Positions 7,915 through 17,081 are shown, numbered from the stretch's first letter. The stretch is 64,000 bases of DNA from KK5 sp034043675 (GCF_034043675.1 NZ_JAXCLA010000009.1:366474-430473); one strand, 5' to 3'. Made by a program: numbers and translations. The notes: a model not told the origin generated them from the letters alone.

Positions 7915-9081
7915 ATGAGCGTTTACATCATCGATGCCGTCCGCACACCGGTCGGCAAGTTCCGCGGCAGCCTCGCCGGCGTGCGCGCGGACCATCTGGG
8001 CTCTCATGTCATCGCCGAACTGGTCAAGCGCGCCGGCGTGCCGGCCGATACGGTCGATGACGTGATCTTCGGCTGTGTCACGCAGATCGGCGAGCAGTCG
8101 GCCAATATCGCGCGCACGTCGCTGCTCGGCGCCGGCTGGCCCGAGACCATTCCCGGCCTCACGATCGACCGCAAATGCGGCTCCGGCGAGGCGGCCGTCC
8201 ATGTGGCTGCGGGGCTGATACAGGCGGGTTCGGCCCGCATCGTCGTCGCTGGCGGCGCGGAGAACATGAGCCGCGTGCCCATGGGCAGCAATCGCGACCT
8301 GCACGGCGAGGCCTTTGGCTGGATGGCCAGCGACAAGTACGAGCTGACCGGCCAGGGCGAGGCCGCCGAGCGCATGATCGACAAATGGGAACTGAGCCGC
8401 AGCGAACTGGACGCCTATGCGGTGGAGAGCCATCGCCGCGCTGCCGCCGCCGCAGCGGCGGGCTGGTTCCAGAAGGAGATCACGCCGGTGCCGGTGATGG
8501 CGCTGCGCGAGAAGGCGCTGGAAGGCGAGGCCCCGGTGTTTGCCGCCGACGAGACGATCCGCCCCGGCACGGCCGCCGAGAAGCTGGCAACGCTGAAGAC
8601 CAGTTTCCGCGCCGACGGCCGCATCACCGCCGGCAATGCCTCGCAGATCTCCGACGGCGCCGCTGCATTGCTGCTGGCCTCCGCCGAGGCAGCGGCTCGA
8701 TTGAAGCTGAAGCCGCGGGCACGGGTGCGCGCCTTCGCGACTGTCGGCTCCGACCCCACGCTGATGCTGACCGGCCCGATCGCCGCCACTCGGCGGGTGC
8801 TGGCGCAGGCCGGCCTGAACATCGAGGACATCGACCTGTTCGAGGTCAACGAGGCATTCGCGCCGGTGCCGCTGGTCTGGATGCGTGAGCTGGGCGTGTC
8901 GCACGAGAAGCTGAACGTCAACGGCGGCGCGATCGCGCTGGGCCATCCGCTGGGCGCGAGTGGCGCGCGGATCATGGTCTCGATGCTGCACGAGATGGAG
9001 CGCCGCGGCGCCCGCTACGGCCTGCAGGCCATCTGTTGCGCCGGTGGCATGGGTACGGCGACGATCATCGAACGCCTCTGA
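7915..9081 (+). CDS. Acetyl-CoA acyltransferase (thiolase)
   Basis: A 388-residue degradative thiolase that cleaves 3-ketoacyl-CoA with free CoA. The nucleophilic cysteine is Cys88 in DRKCGSGEAAV. The second active-site motifs GGAIALGHPLGASGARI (His) and CCAGGMG (Cys acid/base) are intact. NEAFAPVP corresponds to the usual NEAFA motif. It lies between the hydroxyacyl-CoA dehydrogenase and a CMD-fold protein, completing the lower half of a beta-oxidation spiral in this operon. Confidence 0.96.
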   Translation: MSVYIIDAVRTPVGKFRGSLAGVRADHLGSHVIAELVKRAGVPADTVDDVIFGCVTQIGEQSANIARTSLLGAGWPETIPGLTIDRKCGSGEAAVHVAAGLIQAGSARIVVAGGAENMSRVPMGSNRDLHGEAFGWMASDKYELTGQGEAAERMIDKWELSRSELDAYAVESHRRAAAAAAAGWFQKEITPVPVMALREKALEGEAPVFAADETIRPGTAAEKLATLKTSFRADGRITAGNASQISDGAAALLLASAEAAARLKLKPRARVRAFATVGSDPTLMLTGPIAATRRVLAQAGLNIEDIDLFEVNEAFAPVPLVWMRELGVSHEKLNVNGGAIALGHPLGASGARIMVSMLHEMERRGARYGLQAICCAGGMGTATIIERL

Positions 9082-9095
9082 GGTCGGAGCCCGCG

Positions 9096-9626
9096 ATGCC
9101 GCGCCTGCCCCTCGTGTCGCTGAGCGAGTTCCCGCCGGGGCTGCGAGCAGTGACCGAGCGTGGACGCAGCAGCGGAATGCTGAGCACCACGGTGCCGGTT
9201 CAGGTCTGGGCGCACCGTCCCGAGGTGGCAACCGCCTGGCTGCAGGCGCTGGAGCAATTGCATGTCCACGGCCTGCTCGGCATGAGGCTGCGGGAACTGG
9301 TGAGGCTCAAGATCGCCTCGATCACCAACTGCGGGGCCTGCCGGCTGGCGCGCAAGAGCGACACGGTCTCCGAAGCCGACCTGGCTGAACTGGCTTGCCT
9401 CCCGCACGACAGCGAGCGCTTCAGTCCGCCCGAGCGCGCGGCGCTGCACTATGCGACTTTGTTCGCCGGCGACTACGCAGCCATCGATGACGCCTTCTAT
9501 GGCGAGCTCGCACGCTGGTTCAGCGTGCCGGAGATCGTCGAGCTGAATATGTTCTGCGCGCTGATGCTGGCCGGCGGCCGCATGACCTACGTCCAACAGG
9601 CTTACGAGGAGGCAAGCACGACATGA
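9096..9626 (+). CDS. Carboxymuconolactone decarboxylase (CMD/AhpD-fold) family protein
   Basis: A 176-residue all-helical CMD-fold protein. It has a single CGAC pair (ITNCGACRLARK), which in AhpD-like members is a redox-active CxxC, although the usual following His is not evident. It could be a peroxidase-type thiol protein or a lyase of ring-fission lactones. The directly following glutathione peroxidase, overlapping by four bases, makes a peroxide-related role plausible. The ATG at 9096 is preceded by GGTCGGAG. Confidence 0.85.
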   Translation: MPRLPLVSLSEFPPGLRAVTERGRSSGMLSTTVPVQVWAHRPEVATAWLQALEQLHVHGLLGMRLRELVRLKIASITNCGACRLARKSDTVSEADLAELACLPHDSERFSPPERAALHYATLFAGDYAAIDDAFYGELARWFSVPEIVELNMFCALMLAGGRMTYVQQAYEEASTT

Positions 9627-10174
9627 GCGATACATCGCTGTACGACATCCCGCTGACCCGGATCGACGGCACGCCCACCACGCTGGCGGCCTATAAGGGT
9701 CAGGTCTTACTGGTCGTAAACGTCGCATCGAAATGCGGACTGACACCTCAGTACACCGGCCTGGAGGCCCTCTACCAGAAGCAGCGCGAGCGTGGTCTGC
9801 AGGTGCTGGGCTTTCCGTGCAACGACTTCGCCGGCCAGGAGCCCGGCGCCGAGGCCGAAATCCAGAGCTTCTGCGATACCAGCTACAACGTGCACTTCCC
9901 GCTGTTCGCCAAAGTGCAAATCAACAGCGAGCCGCGCCATCCCCTGTATCAAGTGCTGATCGCCGCGCAGCCGCAGGCCGAGAGTTTCGGCGACGACAAG
10001 CTGCACAAGACGCTGGCCCAGCATGGTCTGCTACCCAAACGCGAGACCGACGTGATGTGGAACTTCGAGAAGTTCCTTGTGGGCCGCGACGGTCGCGTGC
10101 TTGCGCGCTTCGCGCCGGACGTGGCGGCCGAGCATCCCGCGCTGCGGGCGGCCATCGAGCAGGCGCTGGGCTGA
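9623..10174 (+). CDS. Glutathione peroxidase family protein
   Basis: A 183-residue thioredoxin-fold peroxidase. The peroxidatic cysteine is Cys38 in VNVASKCGLTPQY. The second motif GFPCNDFAGQEPG and the third WNFEKFLV are both present, so the active-site triad region looks complete. Bacterial members mostly use thioredoxin and reduce organic hydroperoxides. It overlaps the CMD-family gene by four bases. Its presence inside a beta-oxidation operon may reflect H2O2 or hydroperoxides made by the flavin enzymes of the region. Confidence 0.93.
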   Translation: MSDTSLYDIPLTRIDGTPTTLAAYKGQVLLVVNVASKCGLTPQYTGLEALYQKQRERGLQVLGFPCNDFAGQEPGAEAEIQSFCDTSYNVHFPLFAKVQINSEPRHPLYQVLIAAQPQAESFGDDKLHKTLAQHGLLPKRETDVMWNFEKFLVGRDGRVLARFAPDVAAEHPALRAAIEQALG

Positions 10175-10178
10175 AGCT

Positions 10179-12341
10179 ATGGGGGATGACGCCGTCCTCG
10201 CCGGCCTGTGCGTCATCGAAGTGGCCAGCGACGTGGCCGGCTGGAGTGCGGGCCTGCACCTGTGCGAGGCCGGTGCCGAGGTGCTGAGCATCGACCCATC
10301 GCGGTACCGTTCGCCGCGAGTAAGCGAGGCTCAGTTCGAGGTGCTCGGGCGCGGCAAGCGGCGCCTCGCGCTGGATCTCGACACGCAGCGTGGGCGTGTG
10401 CAATTGCAGGAGCTGCTGGCCTCCGCCGACGTGCTGATCCATGATCTGCCGCCCCGGGCCGCACATCGTGCCGGCTTGAGCGATGAGGTGCTGGCCGCCG
10501 CCTTTCCCGCGCTGATCGTCTCGGCCATCGGCGCCTGGCCGCAGTCGCATTCGTGGGCGGACATGCCCGTGCGCGAGACGCTGGTTCTGGCCGCGCTCGG
10601 CGTGCTGGACGAACAGCCCGGCCATCGGCCCGGCCCGATCTACATCCGCATGCCTTTCGCCAATTGGATCGCCGGTTGGCTCAGCGCGATCGCGGTGATG
10701 GCGCGGCTGCTCGCACGGGCGCGCGACGGCGGCCGTGGGGGCAGGGCGCACACCAGCCTGGCCCAGGCGGCGCTGGTGCCGATGACGATGCACTGGTCCC
10801 GGGCCGCGCGGCCGACGCCGGTGTTTGCCAAGGGCCTGGACAAGAGCACGCCGATCCCGTTGCACCGCTGCGCCGACGGCCGCTGGATCCACGTTCACTA
10901 TTCGCCCGACAAGGCGCCCTGGATGGCCGAGGCGCTGGCAGCCATGGGTCCGGAAGCGGTCGTGGCGGCCAACGCGAAGTTCCCGCCCAGCCATGTGGCG
11001 CCGAACTTCGGCGCCAACCGCGCGATCATCGCCACCCGCAATGCCGACGACTGGGCGCGGCACTTCTGGGAGCACGACGTGGCGGCCCAGGTCGCCGTTT
11101 CCTTCGGCGAGATTTATGCGGACGAGCAGGCGCAGCTGAACGGCTATGTGGTCGAGCGCGGCGAACGCCGGCAGCCTGGCGCGCCCTATCACCTGGAGCG
11201 TGGGCCGGGACCGGCACAAGCGCAAGCGGGAACAGACCGCGCCGGCCAGTCGCCGCTGAGCGGCCTGAAGGTGCTGGACCTGGGAGCTTATCTGGCCGGC
11301 CCCTTCGCCTGCATGCTGCTGGCCGACCTGGGCGCTGAGGTGGTCAAGGTCGAGCCGCCAGCGGGCGACGCGATGCGCCGGCTGGAGCGCATCTTCGCCG
11401 GCACGCAGCGCGGCAAGCGGGGGTTGGCGCTGAAGCTTGGAGATCCGGCCTCCGCGGCGGCGCTCGAATCGCTGGTGAAGTGGGCCGACGTGGTTCACCA
11501 CAACATCCGCATGCCCGCGGCCCGCAAGCTCGGTATCGCGCCGGAGCAATTGGCCGCACTGCATCCCGGCGTCATCTGCGGCCATATCAGTTCCTACGGC
11601 CCGCGCGGGCCGCGCGCCGACTGGCCGGGATTCGACCAATTGATGCAGGCCGCCTGCGGCTGGGAGGTCGAGAACGGCGGGGCAGGGCAGCCTCCGATGT
11701 GGCTGCGCTTCGGCGTGGGTGATCATCTGGCGGCACTGGCCTGCGTCTTCGCCGTGCTGCTGGCGCTGTATCAGCGCGAGCGCACCGGCGAGGGACAGGC
11801 CGTAGCCTCGTCGCTCCTCGGCGCGATGCTGATGACGGCCAGCGAGGTGGTCGCGCTGCCGGACGGCAGCCTGACGCCGATGGCGCAACTCGACGCCGGC
11901 CAGCACGGTCTGGGGATGGGCGACCGCCTCTATGTCTGCGCGGACGGCTGGCTGATGGTGGCGGCGTGGACGGCGGCGGAACTTGCCGCCTTCGAGATCG
12001 TGACGGGAGCCACCCCGGACGTCTTCTTTTCGCCCCGGCCGGTGAGCGAGGCGCTGGCCCTGCTGCGCGCGGCCGGCGTGCCCTGCGAGCCCGCCCGCGA
12101 GAACCAGCGCGAGGCCTTTCTCGATGACCCGCGCCATGCCGTTCTGCGAACGCGCTATGCGCATGCGGTCTATGGCGAACTGGAGCAGGTCGGCGCGCTG
12201 TGGGACTTCGGCGACCTGCCGCTCAATCTGGGTCTGCCGCCGCCAGCGCTGGGCCAGCACAGCCGCGTGCTGCTGCGCGAGCACGGCTTCACGGAGGCCG
12301 CCATCGAGCGCCTCGCCGAACAGGGAATCACCGTGACATGA
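10179..12341 (+). CDS. Double-domain CaiB/BaiF (class III) CoA-transferase
   Basis: A 720-residue protein made of two CaiB/BaiF units, about residues 1-360 and 365-720. The family moves CoA between acids without covalent enzyme-CoA turnover of the class I type; the catalytic residue is an Asp. In the C-terminal half WPGFDQLMQAACG supplies that Asp. In the N-terminal half the aligned stretch ADMPVRETLVLAALG has Glu instead, so this half may be inactive or structural. The C-terminal half begins SGLKVLDLGAYLAGPFACMLLADLG, a typical family start. The ATG at 10179 lies four bases after the peroxidase stop. It may load CoA onto a bulky acid without ATP. Confidence 0.9.
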   Translation: MGDDAVLAGLCVIEVASDVAGWSAGLHLCEAGAEVLSIDPSRYRSPRVSEAQFEVLGRGKRRLALDLDTQRGRVQLQELLASADVLIHDLPPRAAHRAGLSDEVLAAAFPALIVSAIGAWPQSHSWADMPVRETLVLAALGVLDEQPGHRPGPIYIRMPFANWIAGWLSAIAVMARLLARARDGGRGGRAHTSLAQAALVPMTMHWSRAARPTPVFAKGLDKSTPIPLHRCADGRWIHVHYSPDKAPWMAEALAAMGPEAVVAANAKFPPSHVAPNFGANRAIIATRNADDWARHFWEHDVAAQVAVSFGEIYADEQAQLNGYVVERGERRQPGAPYHLERGPGPAQAQAGTDRAGQSPLSGLKVLDLGAYLAGPFACMLLADLGAEVVKVEPPAGDAMRRLERIFAGTQRGKRGLALKLGDPASAAALESLVKWADVVHHNIRMPAARKLGIAPEQLAALHPGVICGHISSYGPRGPRADWPGFDQLMQAACGWEVENGGAGQPPMWLRFGVGDHLAALACVFAVLLALYQRERTGEGQAVASSLLGAMLMTASEVVALPDGSLTPMAQLDAGQHGLGMGDRLYVCADGWLMVAAWTAAELAAFEIVTGATPDVFFSPRPVSEALALLRAAGVPCEPARENQREAFLDDPRHAVLRTRYAHAVYGELEQVGALWDFGDLPLNLGLPPPALGQHSRVLLREHGFTEAAIERLAEQGITVT

Positions 12342-13087
12342 CGACGCCCGCCGGTCTTCTCGATTTTAACGGCCGCACGGTCCTCGTCGTCGGCGGCTCC
12401 AGCGGCATCGGCAATGGCATTGCCAACGCCTTCCTGGAGCGCGGCGCGCGGGTCCATGTCTGGGGCACGCGGCCGAACGCCGCCGCCTATGCCGACGCGC
12501 CGGATTCGCACCTGGCCGGCATCGGCTACAGCCAAGTGGACGTGTCCGACAGTCGCAATGTCGAGGCCGTCAGCCTGCCCTTCGAATCACTGGACGTGCT
12601 GGTCCAGTGCCAGGGCACGGTGCTCTACGAGCGCCAGGAATTCAAGACGCCTGGCTTCCGGCAGGTGCTGGACGTCAATCTCACCAGCCTGATGGCCTGC
12701 GCCGACCGCTGCTTTGCGGCGCTGCAGGCGGCGCGCGGCGCGATGATCGTCGTCAGTTCCGCGGCGGCCTTTCATTCGACGCGCGGCAACCCCGCCTACA
12801 ACGCCTCCAAGACCGGCGCCTTCGGCCTCACCCGCACGCTGGGAGAGGCCTGGGCCGAGCACGGCATCCGGGTCAACGGCATCGCGCCGGGCCTGGTGGA
12901 CACCAAGCTGACCCGCGTCACCACCTCGTCGCCCAAGCGCCTGGAGGGCGCGCTGCGTCGCATCCCGCTGGGGCGCCTGGGCACGCCCGAGGACATGGCC
13001 CACGTGGCGCTGTTCCTCGCCTCGCCGATGTCCAGCTACATGCTGGGCCAGACCCTGCTGGTCGACGGCGGGATGCTGCTCGCATAA
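12338..13087 (+). CDS. SDR family oxidoreductase
   Basis: A 249-residue classical short-chain dehydrogenase. It has VVGGSSGIG (17-25), a Ser in VVSSAAAF and YNASK with Tyr154 and Lys158, so the active site appears intact. The start overlaps the CoA-transferase stop (ATGA). It sits directly before the ACAD10/11-like dehydrogenase and kinase pair and could form or remove a hydroxyl or keto group on the acyl-CoA that they process. The substrate is not assignable. Confidence 0.92.
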   Translation: MTTPAGLLDFNGRTVLVVGGSSGIGNGIANAFLERGARVHVWGTRPNAAAYADAPDSHLAGIGYSQVDVSDSRNVEAVSLPFESLDVLVQCQGTVLYERQEFKTPGFRQVLDVNLTSLMACADRCFAALQAARGAMIVVSSAAAFHSTRGNPAYNASKTGAFGLTRTLGEAWAEHGIRVNGIAPGLVDTKLTRVTTSSPKRLEGALRRIPLGRLGTPEDMAHVALFLASPMSSYMLGQTLLVDGGMLLA

Positions 13088-13099
13088 GGCATTACTTCC

Positions 13100-14374
13100 A
13101 TGGCATGGGACTTTGAAACCGACCCCAACTTCCAGCGGGAACTCGACTGGATCGACAGCTTCGTTCGCGAGGAGGTCGAGCCGCTGGACGCCGTGCTCGG
13201 CAGCCCCTGGGACATCGACGCGCCGAACTTCGAGACGCTGGTGCGGCCACTGCAGGCTCAGGTGCAGCAGCGCCGGCTGTGGGCCTGCCACCTCGGCCCG
13301 GAACTGGGCGGCCAGGGCTATGGCCAGGTCAAGCTCGCGCTGATGAACGAGATCCTCGGCCGCTCGGCCTTCGCGCCCATCGTGTTCGGCTGCCAGGCAC
13401 CCGACTCGGGCAATAGCGAGATCCTGGCGCACTACGGCACGCCGGAGCAGAAGCGCCGCTGGCTGGAACCGCTGCTGGCCAACCGCATCGTCTCCTGCTT
13501 CGCAATGACCGAGCCGCAGGGCGGGGCGGACCCGTCCGTGCTGACGACGCGGGCGGTGCGCGACGGCGACGGCTGGCGGATCAGCGGCCATAAGTGGTTC
13601 GCCTCGAACGCCCGCTATGCCGCCTTCTTCATCGTGATGGCGGTGACCGACGAGATGGTCTCCGTCTACGAGGGCACGTCGATGTTCATCGTGCCGGCCG
13701 GCACGCCGGGCCTGCGCATCCTGCGCAACAGCGGCTGCGGGGACGAGCCCGAGGCCACCCATGCCTACCTGGAGTTCGACGATGTCCGCGTCGGCGCGGA
13801 CAGCTTGCTGGGCACACCCGGCGAGGCCTTCGCCGTCGCGCAGGTGCGCCTGGGCGGCGGGCGCGTGCACCACGCGATGCGCACCATCGGCCAGGCGCAG
13901 AAGGCGCTGGACGCCCTGTGCGAACGCGCGCTCTCGCGCAACACCCAGGGCTCGCGCCTGGCGGACAAGCAGATGGTTCAGGAGAAGATCGCCGACTCCT
14001 GGATCGAACTCGAACAGTTCCGTCTGCTGGTGATGCGCACCGCCTGGCGCATCGACAGGTACCGGGACTACCGCCAGGTGCGCAAGGACATCGCCGCGGT
14101 CAAGGCCGCGATGCCCAAGGTGCTGCACGACATCGCCGCGCGGGCGCTGCACCTGCACGGCTCGATCGGCGTGTCCAGCGAGATGCCCTTCGCGGCGATG
14201 GTGAACCGCTCCTTCCAGATGGGCCTGGCCGACGGGCCGACCGAGGTGCACAAGATCACCGTCGCCAAGCAGGTGCTGCGCGGCTACCTCGCCTGCGAGG
14301 ACACCTTCCCGGCCTACCACCGGCCGACCGTCGAGGCGCGGGCCCGCGCGAAGTTCGCCGGAAGGCTGGCATGA
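13100..14374 (+). CDS. ACAD10/11-like acyl-CoA dehydrogenase (LvaC-type)
   Basis: A 424-residue acyl-CoA dehydrogenase-fold flavoprotein. The pattern LGGQGYGQVKLALMNEILG, VFGCQAPDSGNSEIL and FQMGLADGPTEVHKITVAKQ is typical of the branch containing mammalian ACAD10/11 and Pseudomonas LvaC. That branch converts gamma-phosphorylated acyl-CoAs, removing phosphate to give an enoyl- or 3-hydroxyacyl-CoA, rather than only desaturating. The usual C-terminal catalytic Glu of medium-chain dehydrogenases is not evident. Its stop overlaps the start of an APH-type kinase by four bases, the same pairing as ACAD and kinase in ACAD10/11 and LvaC with LvaA. Assignment to this branch is by recalled motif, not by alignment. 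Confidence 0.9.
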   Translation: MAWDFETDPNFQRELDWIDSFVREEVEPLDAVLGSPWDIDAPNFETLVRPLQAQVQQRRLWACHLGPELGGQGYGQVKLALMNEILGRSAFAPIVFGCQAPDSGNSEILAHYGTPEQKRRWLEPLLANRIVSCFAMTEPQGGADPSVLTTRAVRDGDGWRISGHKWFASNARYAAFFIVMAVTDEMVSVYEGTSMFIVPAGTPGLRILRNSGCGDEPEATHAYLEFDDVRVGADSLLGTPGEAFAVAQVRLGGGRVHHAMRTIGQAQKALDALCERALSRNTQGSRLADKQMVQEKIADSWIELEQFRLLVMRTAWRIDRYRDYRQVRKDIAAVKAAMPKVLHDIAARALHLHGSIGVSSEMPFAAMVNRSFQMGLADGPTEVHKITVAKQVLRGYLACEDTFPAYHRPTVEARARAKFAGRLA

Positions 14375-15432
14375 GCTGGCAGGCCGCAGTGGATCTCGAT
14401 CGCCTGTCCGCGTGGATGGACGGCCAGGGCCTGGTCAAGGGCGACATCTCCGACGTCCGTCCGCTGACCGGCGGCACCCAGAACATCCTCTTGCGCTTCA
14501 CCCGCGGCGGGCGAGGCTACGTGTTGCGCCGGCCGCCTGCAAGACCTGACCCCCGGGCCGACGCCACGATGGCCCGCGAGGCGCGTGTGCTGGCGGCGCT
14601 GGCCGGCAGCGCCGTGCCGCACTCGGCGCTGATCGCGGCCTGCGACGACCCGACGGTGCTCGGCGCGGCCTTCTACCTGATGGAGCCGGTCGTCGGCTTC
14701 AACCCCTCCGGTCAGCCGCTGCCGGCCCTGCATGCCGCCGAGCGGGACTGGCGACGCGCGATGGGGCTGTCCGCCGTGGATGCCTTGCTGCGCCTGGGCG
14801 AGGTGGACTACCGGGCCGCCGGCCTCGAAGGCTTCGGCAAGCCGCAGGGCTTCCTGGAACGGCAGGTCTCGCGCTGGCACGCTCAGTTGGATAGTTATGC
14901 CGGCCTGCCGGGCTGGCCCGGCGTGGCAGGGCTCCCCGGTGTGGAGGCGCTGGGCGCCTGGCTGGAGGCCCATCGGCCCGAGCCGAGCCCAGCGGGCCTG
15001 CTGCACGGCGACTTTCATCTGTCGAACCTGATGTTCCGCTTCGACGCGCCGGCGGTCGCCGCCATCGTCGACTGGGAGCTCGCCACCGTCGGTGATCCGC
15101 TGCTGGACCTCGGCTGGCTGATCGCCACCTGGCCCGACGCCAGCGGGCGCGGCGCAGGCACCATCCATATCGAACCCTGGGACGGCTTCCCGTCCGTCGC
15201 GGAGCTGATCGCCCACTACGGCGAGCGCAGCCGGCGCGACCTGTCGCGGCTGCCCTGGTACGTAGCCCTGGCGGGCTACAAGCTGGGCATCCTGCTCGAG
15301 GGCAGCTACGCGCGCACCTGTGCCGAGGGCACGGCCGAGGCGCGGCGGGAGCTCGGCCTGAAACACCACGCATCCGCCCGGCGCCTCATTCAGAAGGCGC
15401 TGGCTCATATCGACTCCGGAGCCATCGCATGA
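14371..15432 (+). CDS. APH-type phosphotransferase, probable hydroxyacyl-CoA kinase (LvaA-like)
   Basis: A 353-residue kinase-fold protein of the aminoglycoside phosphotransferase superfamily. Visible features are the nucleotide loop LTGGTQNILLRF, the Lys-equivalent region YVLRRPP, the catalytic Brenner motif LLHGDFHLSNLMF and the metal-binding IVDWELATVGDPLLDLGW. This is the subfamily fused to dehydrogenases in ACAD10/11 and represented by LvaA, which phosphorylates the 4-hydroxyl of acyl-CoAs. Antibiotic resistance is unlikely given the context. The start at 14371 overlaps the dehydrogenase stop (ATGA). An SDR follows with another four-base overlap. Confidence 0.9.
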   Translation: MSWQAAVDLDRLSAWMDGQGLVKGDISDVRPLTGGTQNILLRFTRGGRGYVLRRPPARPDPRADATMAREARVLAALAGSAVPHSALIAACDDPTVLGAAFYLMEPVVGFNPSGQPLPALHAAERDWRRAMGLSAVDALLRLGEVDYRAAGLEGFGKPQGFLERQVSRWHAQLDSYAGLPGWPGVAGLPGVEALGAWLEAHRPEPSPAGLLHGDFHLSNLMFRFDAPAVAAIVDWELATVGDPLLDLGWLIATWPDASGRGAGTIHIEPWDGFPSVAELIAHYGERSRRDLSRLPWYVALAGYKLGILLEGSYARTCAEGTAEARRELGLKHHASARRLIQKALAHIDSGAIA

Positions 15433-16175
15433 GTTCAGAACTGAAGGGCAAGCGCATCATCGTCACCGGCGCGGCCCGGGGCATCGGCGCCAGCGCCGCG
15501 CGGGCTTTCGTGGCGGCGGGCGCGCGAGTCGCGGCGCTCGACGTCAACGAATGCCCGGCGCTGGAGGGGGCCCGCTACTTCCGCTGTGATGTAGCCTCGC
15601 GTGCCGGGGTGAACGCGGCCTTTGCCGGCGCCGCCGACTGGCTCGGTGGCCTGGACGCGCTGGTCAACATCGCCGGCGTCGAGCGCGCCGCACCGGCCGA
15701 GGCCATCGCCGATGCGGACTGGGATCTGATGTTCGACGTGAACGCCCGCGGCACGCTGAACACCAACCAGGCGGCCTTCGAGTATCTGCGCGCCGCCGGC
15801 GGTGGCCGCATCCTCAACTTCGCCTCGGCCGCGGGCGTGCTCGGCATGCCGGGCTGCGCACACTACTCGGCCGCCAAGGCGGCGGTGCTGGGCTGGACGC
15901 GCACGGTGGCCAAGGAATGGGCGTGCCACAACATCACCGTCAACGCGCTCGCGCCCGGCATGTGGACGCCGATGTATGAGACCCACCGCCAGCGCATGAG
16001 CGCTGACGAACTCGCCGCCCACGACCGGATGATGGCGATGCTGATCCCGCTGGGCGGCAAGCTCGGCGACCCGGATCGCGACATGGCACCAGTGCTGGTG
16101 TTCCTGGCCGGCGACGGTGCCCGCTTCATCACCGGGCAGACGCTGGCCGTCGACGGCGGGTTGATGATTCCATGA
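15429..16175 (+). CDS. SDR family oxidoreductase
   Basis: A 248-residue classical SDR with VTGAARGIG (12-20), a Ser in NFASAAGV and YSAAK with Tyr146 and Lys150. The Asp in ALDVNE after the second strand favours NAD. Four-base overlaps with the kinase upstream and the transporter downstream place it firmly in the operon. As a neighbour of the kinase and dehydrogenase pair it is a candidate for making the hydroxyacyl-CoA that is phosphorylated, by analogy with the reductase step of levulinate catabolism. That role is inference. Confidence 0.92.
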   Translation: MSSELKGKRIIVTGAARGIGASAARAFVAAGARVAALDVNECPALEGARYFRCDVASRAGVNAAFAGAADWLGGLDALVNIAGVERAAPAEAIADADWDLMFDVNARGTLNTNQAAFEYLRAAGGGRILNFASAAGVLGMPGCAHYSAAKAAVLGWTRTVAKEWACHNITVNALAPGMWTPMYETHRQRMSADELAAHDRMMAMLIPLGGKLGDPDRDMAPVLVFLAGDGARFITGQTLAVDGGLMIP

Positions 16176-17080
16176 CACGGCTGACTCGTTCGCAGGCCAT
16201 TCCGCTGGTGCTGCTCACGCTTGTCTGGGGCCTCAACTGGCCGGTGATGAAGAGCGCCGTCAACGCCTACCCGCCGATGAGCTTCCGCGCGCTGTCGATG
16301 CTGGCTGGCCTGCCGTGCTTGGCGCTGGCGCTGCGCTTCTTCAAGGTGCCGTTCCGCATCGCGCGGCAGGACTGGGCGGCCGTGGCCGTGCTGTCGCTGA
16401 CGAACATGGTGGTCTGGCATGTCTGCCTGATGCTCGCGCTGCCGGGCCTGCCCTCGGGCCGGGCAGCGATCCTGGGCTACACGATGCCGGTGTTCTCGGC
16501 CCTGTGGGGGCTGGGACTCTATGGCGAGCGGGTGCGCGGGCGGCAGGCGCTGGGCATTCTGGCGGCCGGCGCGGGTGTGGTGCTGCTGCTGTGGCACGAG
16601 TTCGCGCGGATGAGCGGCGCGCCGGTGTCTGCGGCGGTGCTGCTGTTCGGCACCGCGATCTGGGCGCTGGGCACACAGCAGTTGCGCCGCACCCGGGTGC
16701 AGGCGCCGACGCTGGCGATCGCCTTCTGGATGACCGTCGTCACCACCGTCGTGGCCTGCGTTTGGAGCGCGGCCACCGAGTCGGCCCGCTGGGCGAGCCC
16801 TGACCCCCGGGTGCTCGGCGCCATCGCCTACAACGCCGCGCTGATCTTCGGCTTCTGCCAGCCGGCCTGGTTCAGCTTGGCGCGTTCGCTGCCGCCGGTG
16901 GCGTCCAGCGTCAGCATCTGCATGATCCCGGTGATCGGGCTGCTGTCTGGCGCGGCGCTGCTGGGCGAGACCCTGCATTGGCAGGATGGCGCGGCGATTG
17001 CGCTGATCATCGGGGCGATCGCGTTGGTCTTGTGGCCGGCCCGGCCGCCATCGGCCTCGACCCAATTGCAAGAGGCCTGA
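16172..17080 (+). CDS. EamA/DMT-family inner membrane transporter
   Basis: A 302-residue hydrophobic protein with about ten predicted membrane helices, in two EamA-like repeats. TLVWGLNWPVMKSAV near the N terminus and WHVCLMLALPGLPSGRAAILGYTMPVFSALWG are typical of drug/metabolite transporter superfamily exporters. The substrate is unknown. It overlaps the SDR by four bases and is followed one base later by an MFS transporter, so two different carriers sit side by side in the operon. Confidence 0.9.
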   Translation: MTRLTRSQAIPLVLLTLVWGLNWPVMKSAVNAYPPMSFRALSMLAGLPCLALALRFFKVPFRIARQDWAAVAVLSLTNMVVWHVCLMLALPGLPSGRAAILGYTMPVFSALWGLGLYGERVRGRQALGILAAGAGVVLLLWHEFARMSGAPVSAAVLLFGTAIWALGTQQLRRTRVQAPTLAIAFWMTVVTTVVACVWSAATESARWASPDPRVLGAIAYNAALIFGFCQPAWFSLARSLPPVASSVSICMIPVIGLLSGAALLGETLHWQDGAAIALIIGAIALVLWPARPPSASTQLQEA

Positions 17081-17081
17081 C

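Noticed and set aside
9921..12284. Very long open frame antisense to the CoA-transferase (787 codons)
   Set aside because: It lies wholly antisense to a well-supported gene, has an Arg/Ala/Gly/His-biased composition without motifs, and is explained by high GC at third codon positions. The same applies to many other antisense frames here.
14371..15432. Annotation as an aminoglycoside resistance gene
   Set aside because: The fold is shared, but the subfamily motifs and the overlap with an ACAD10/11-like dehydrogenase point to metabolism.
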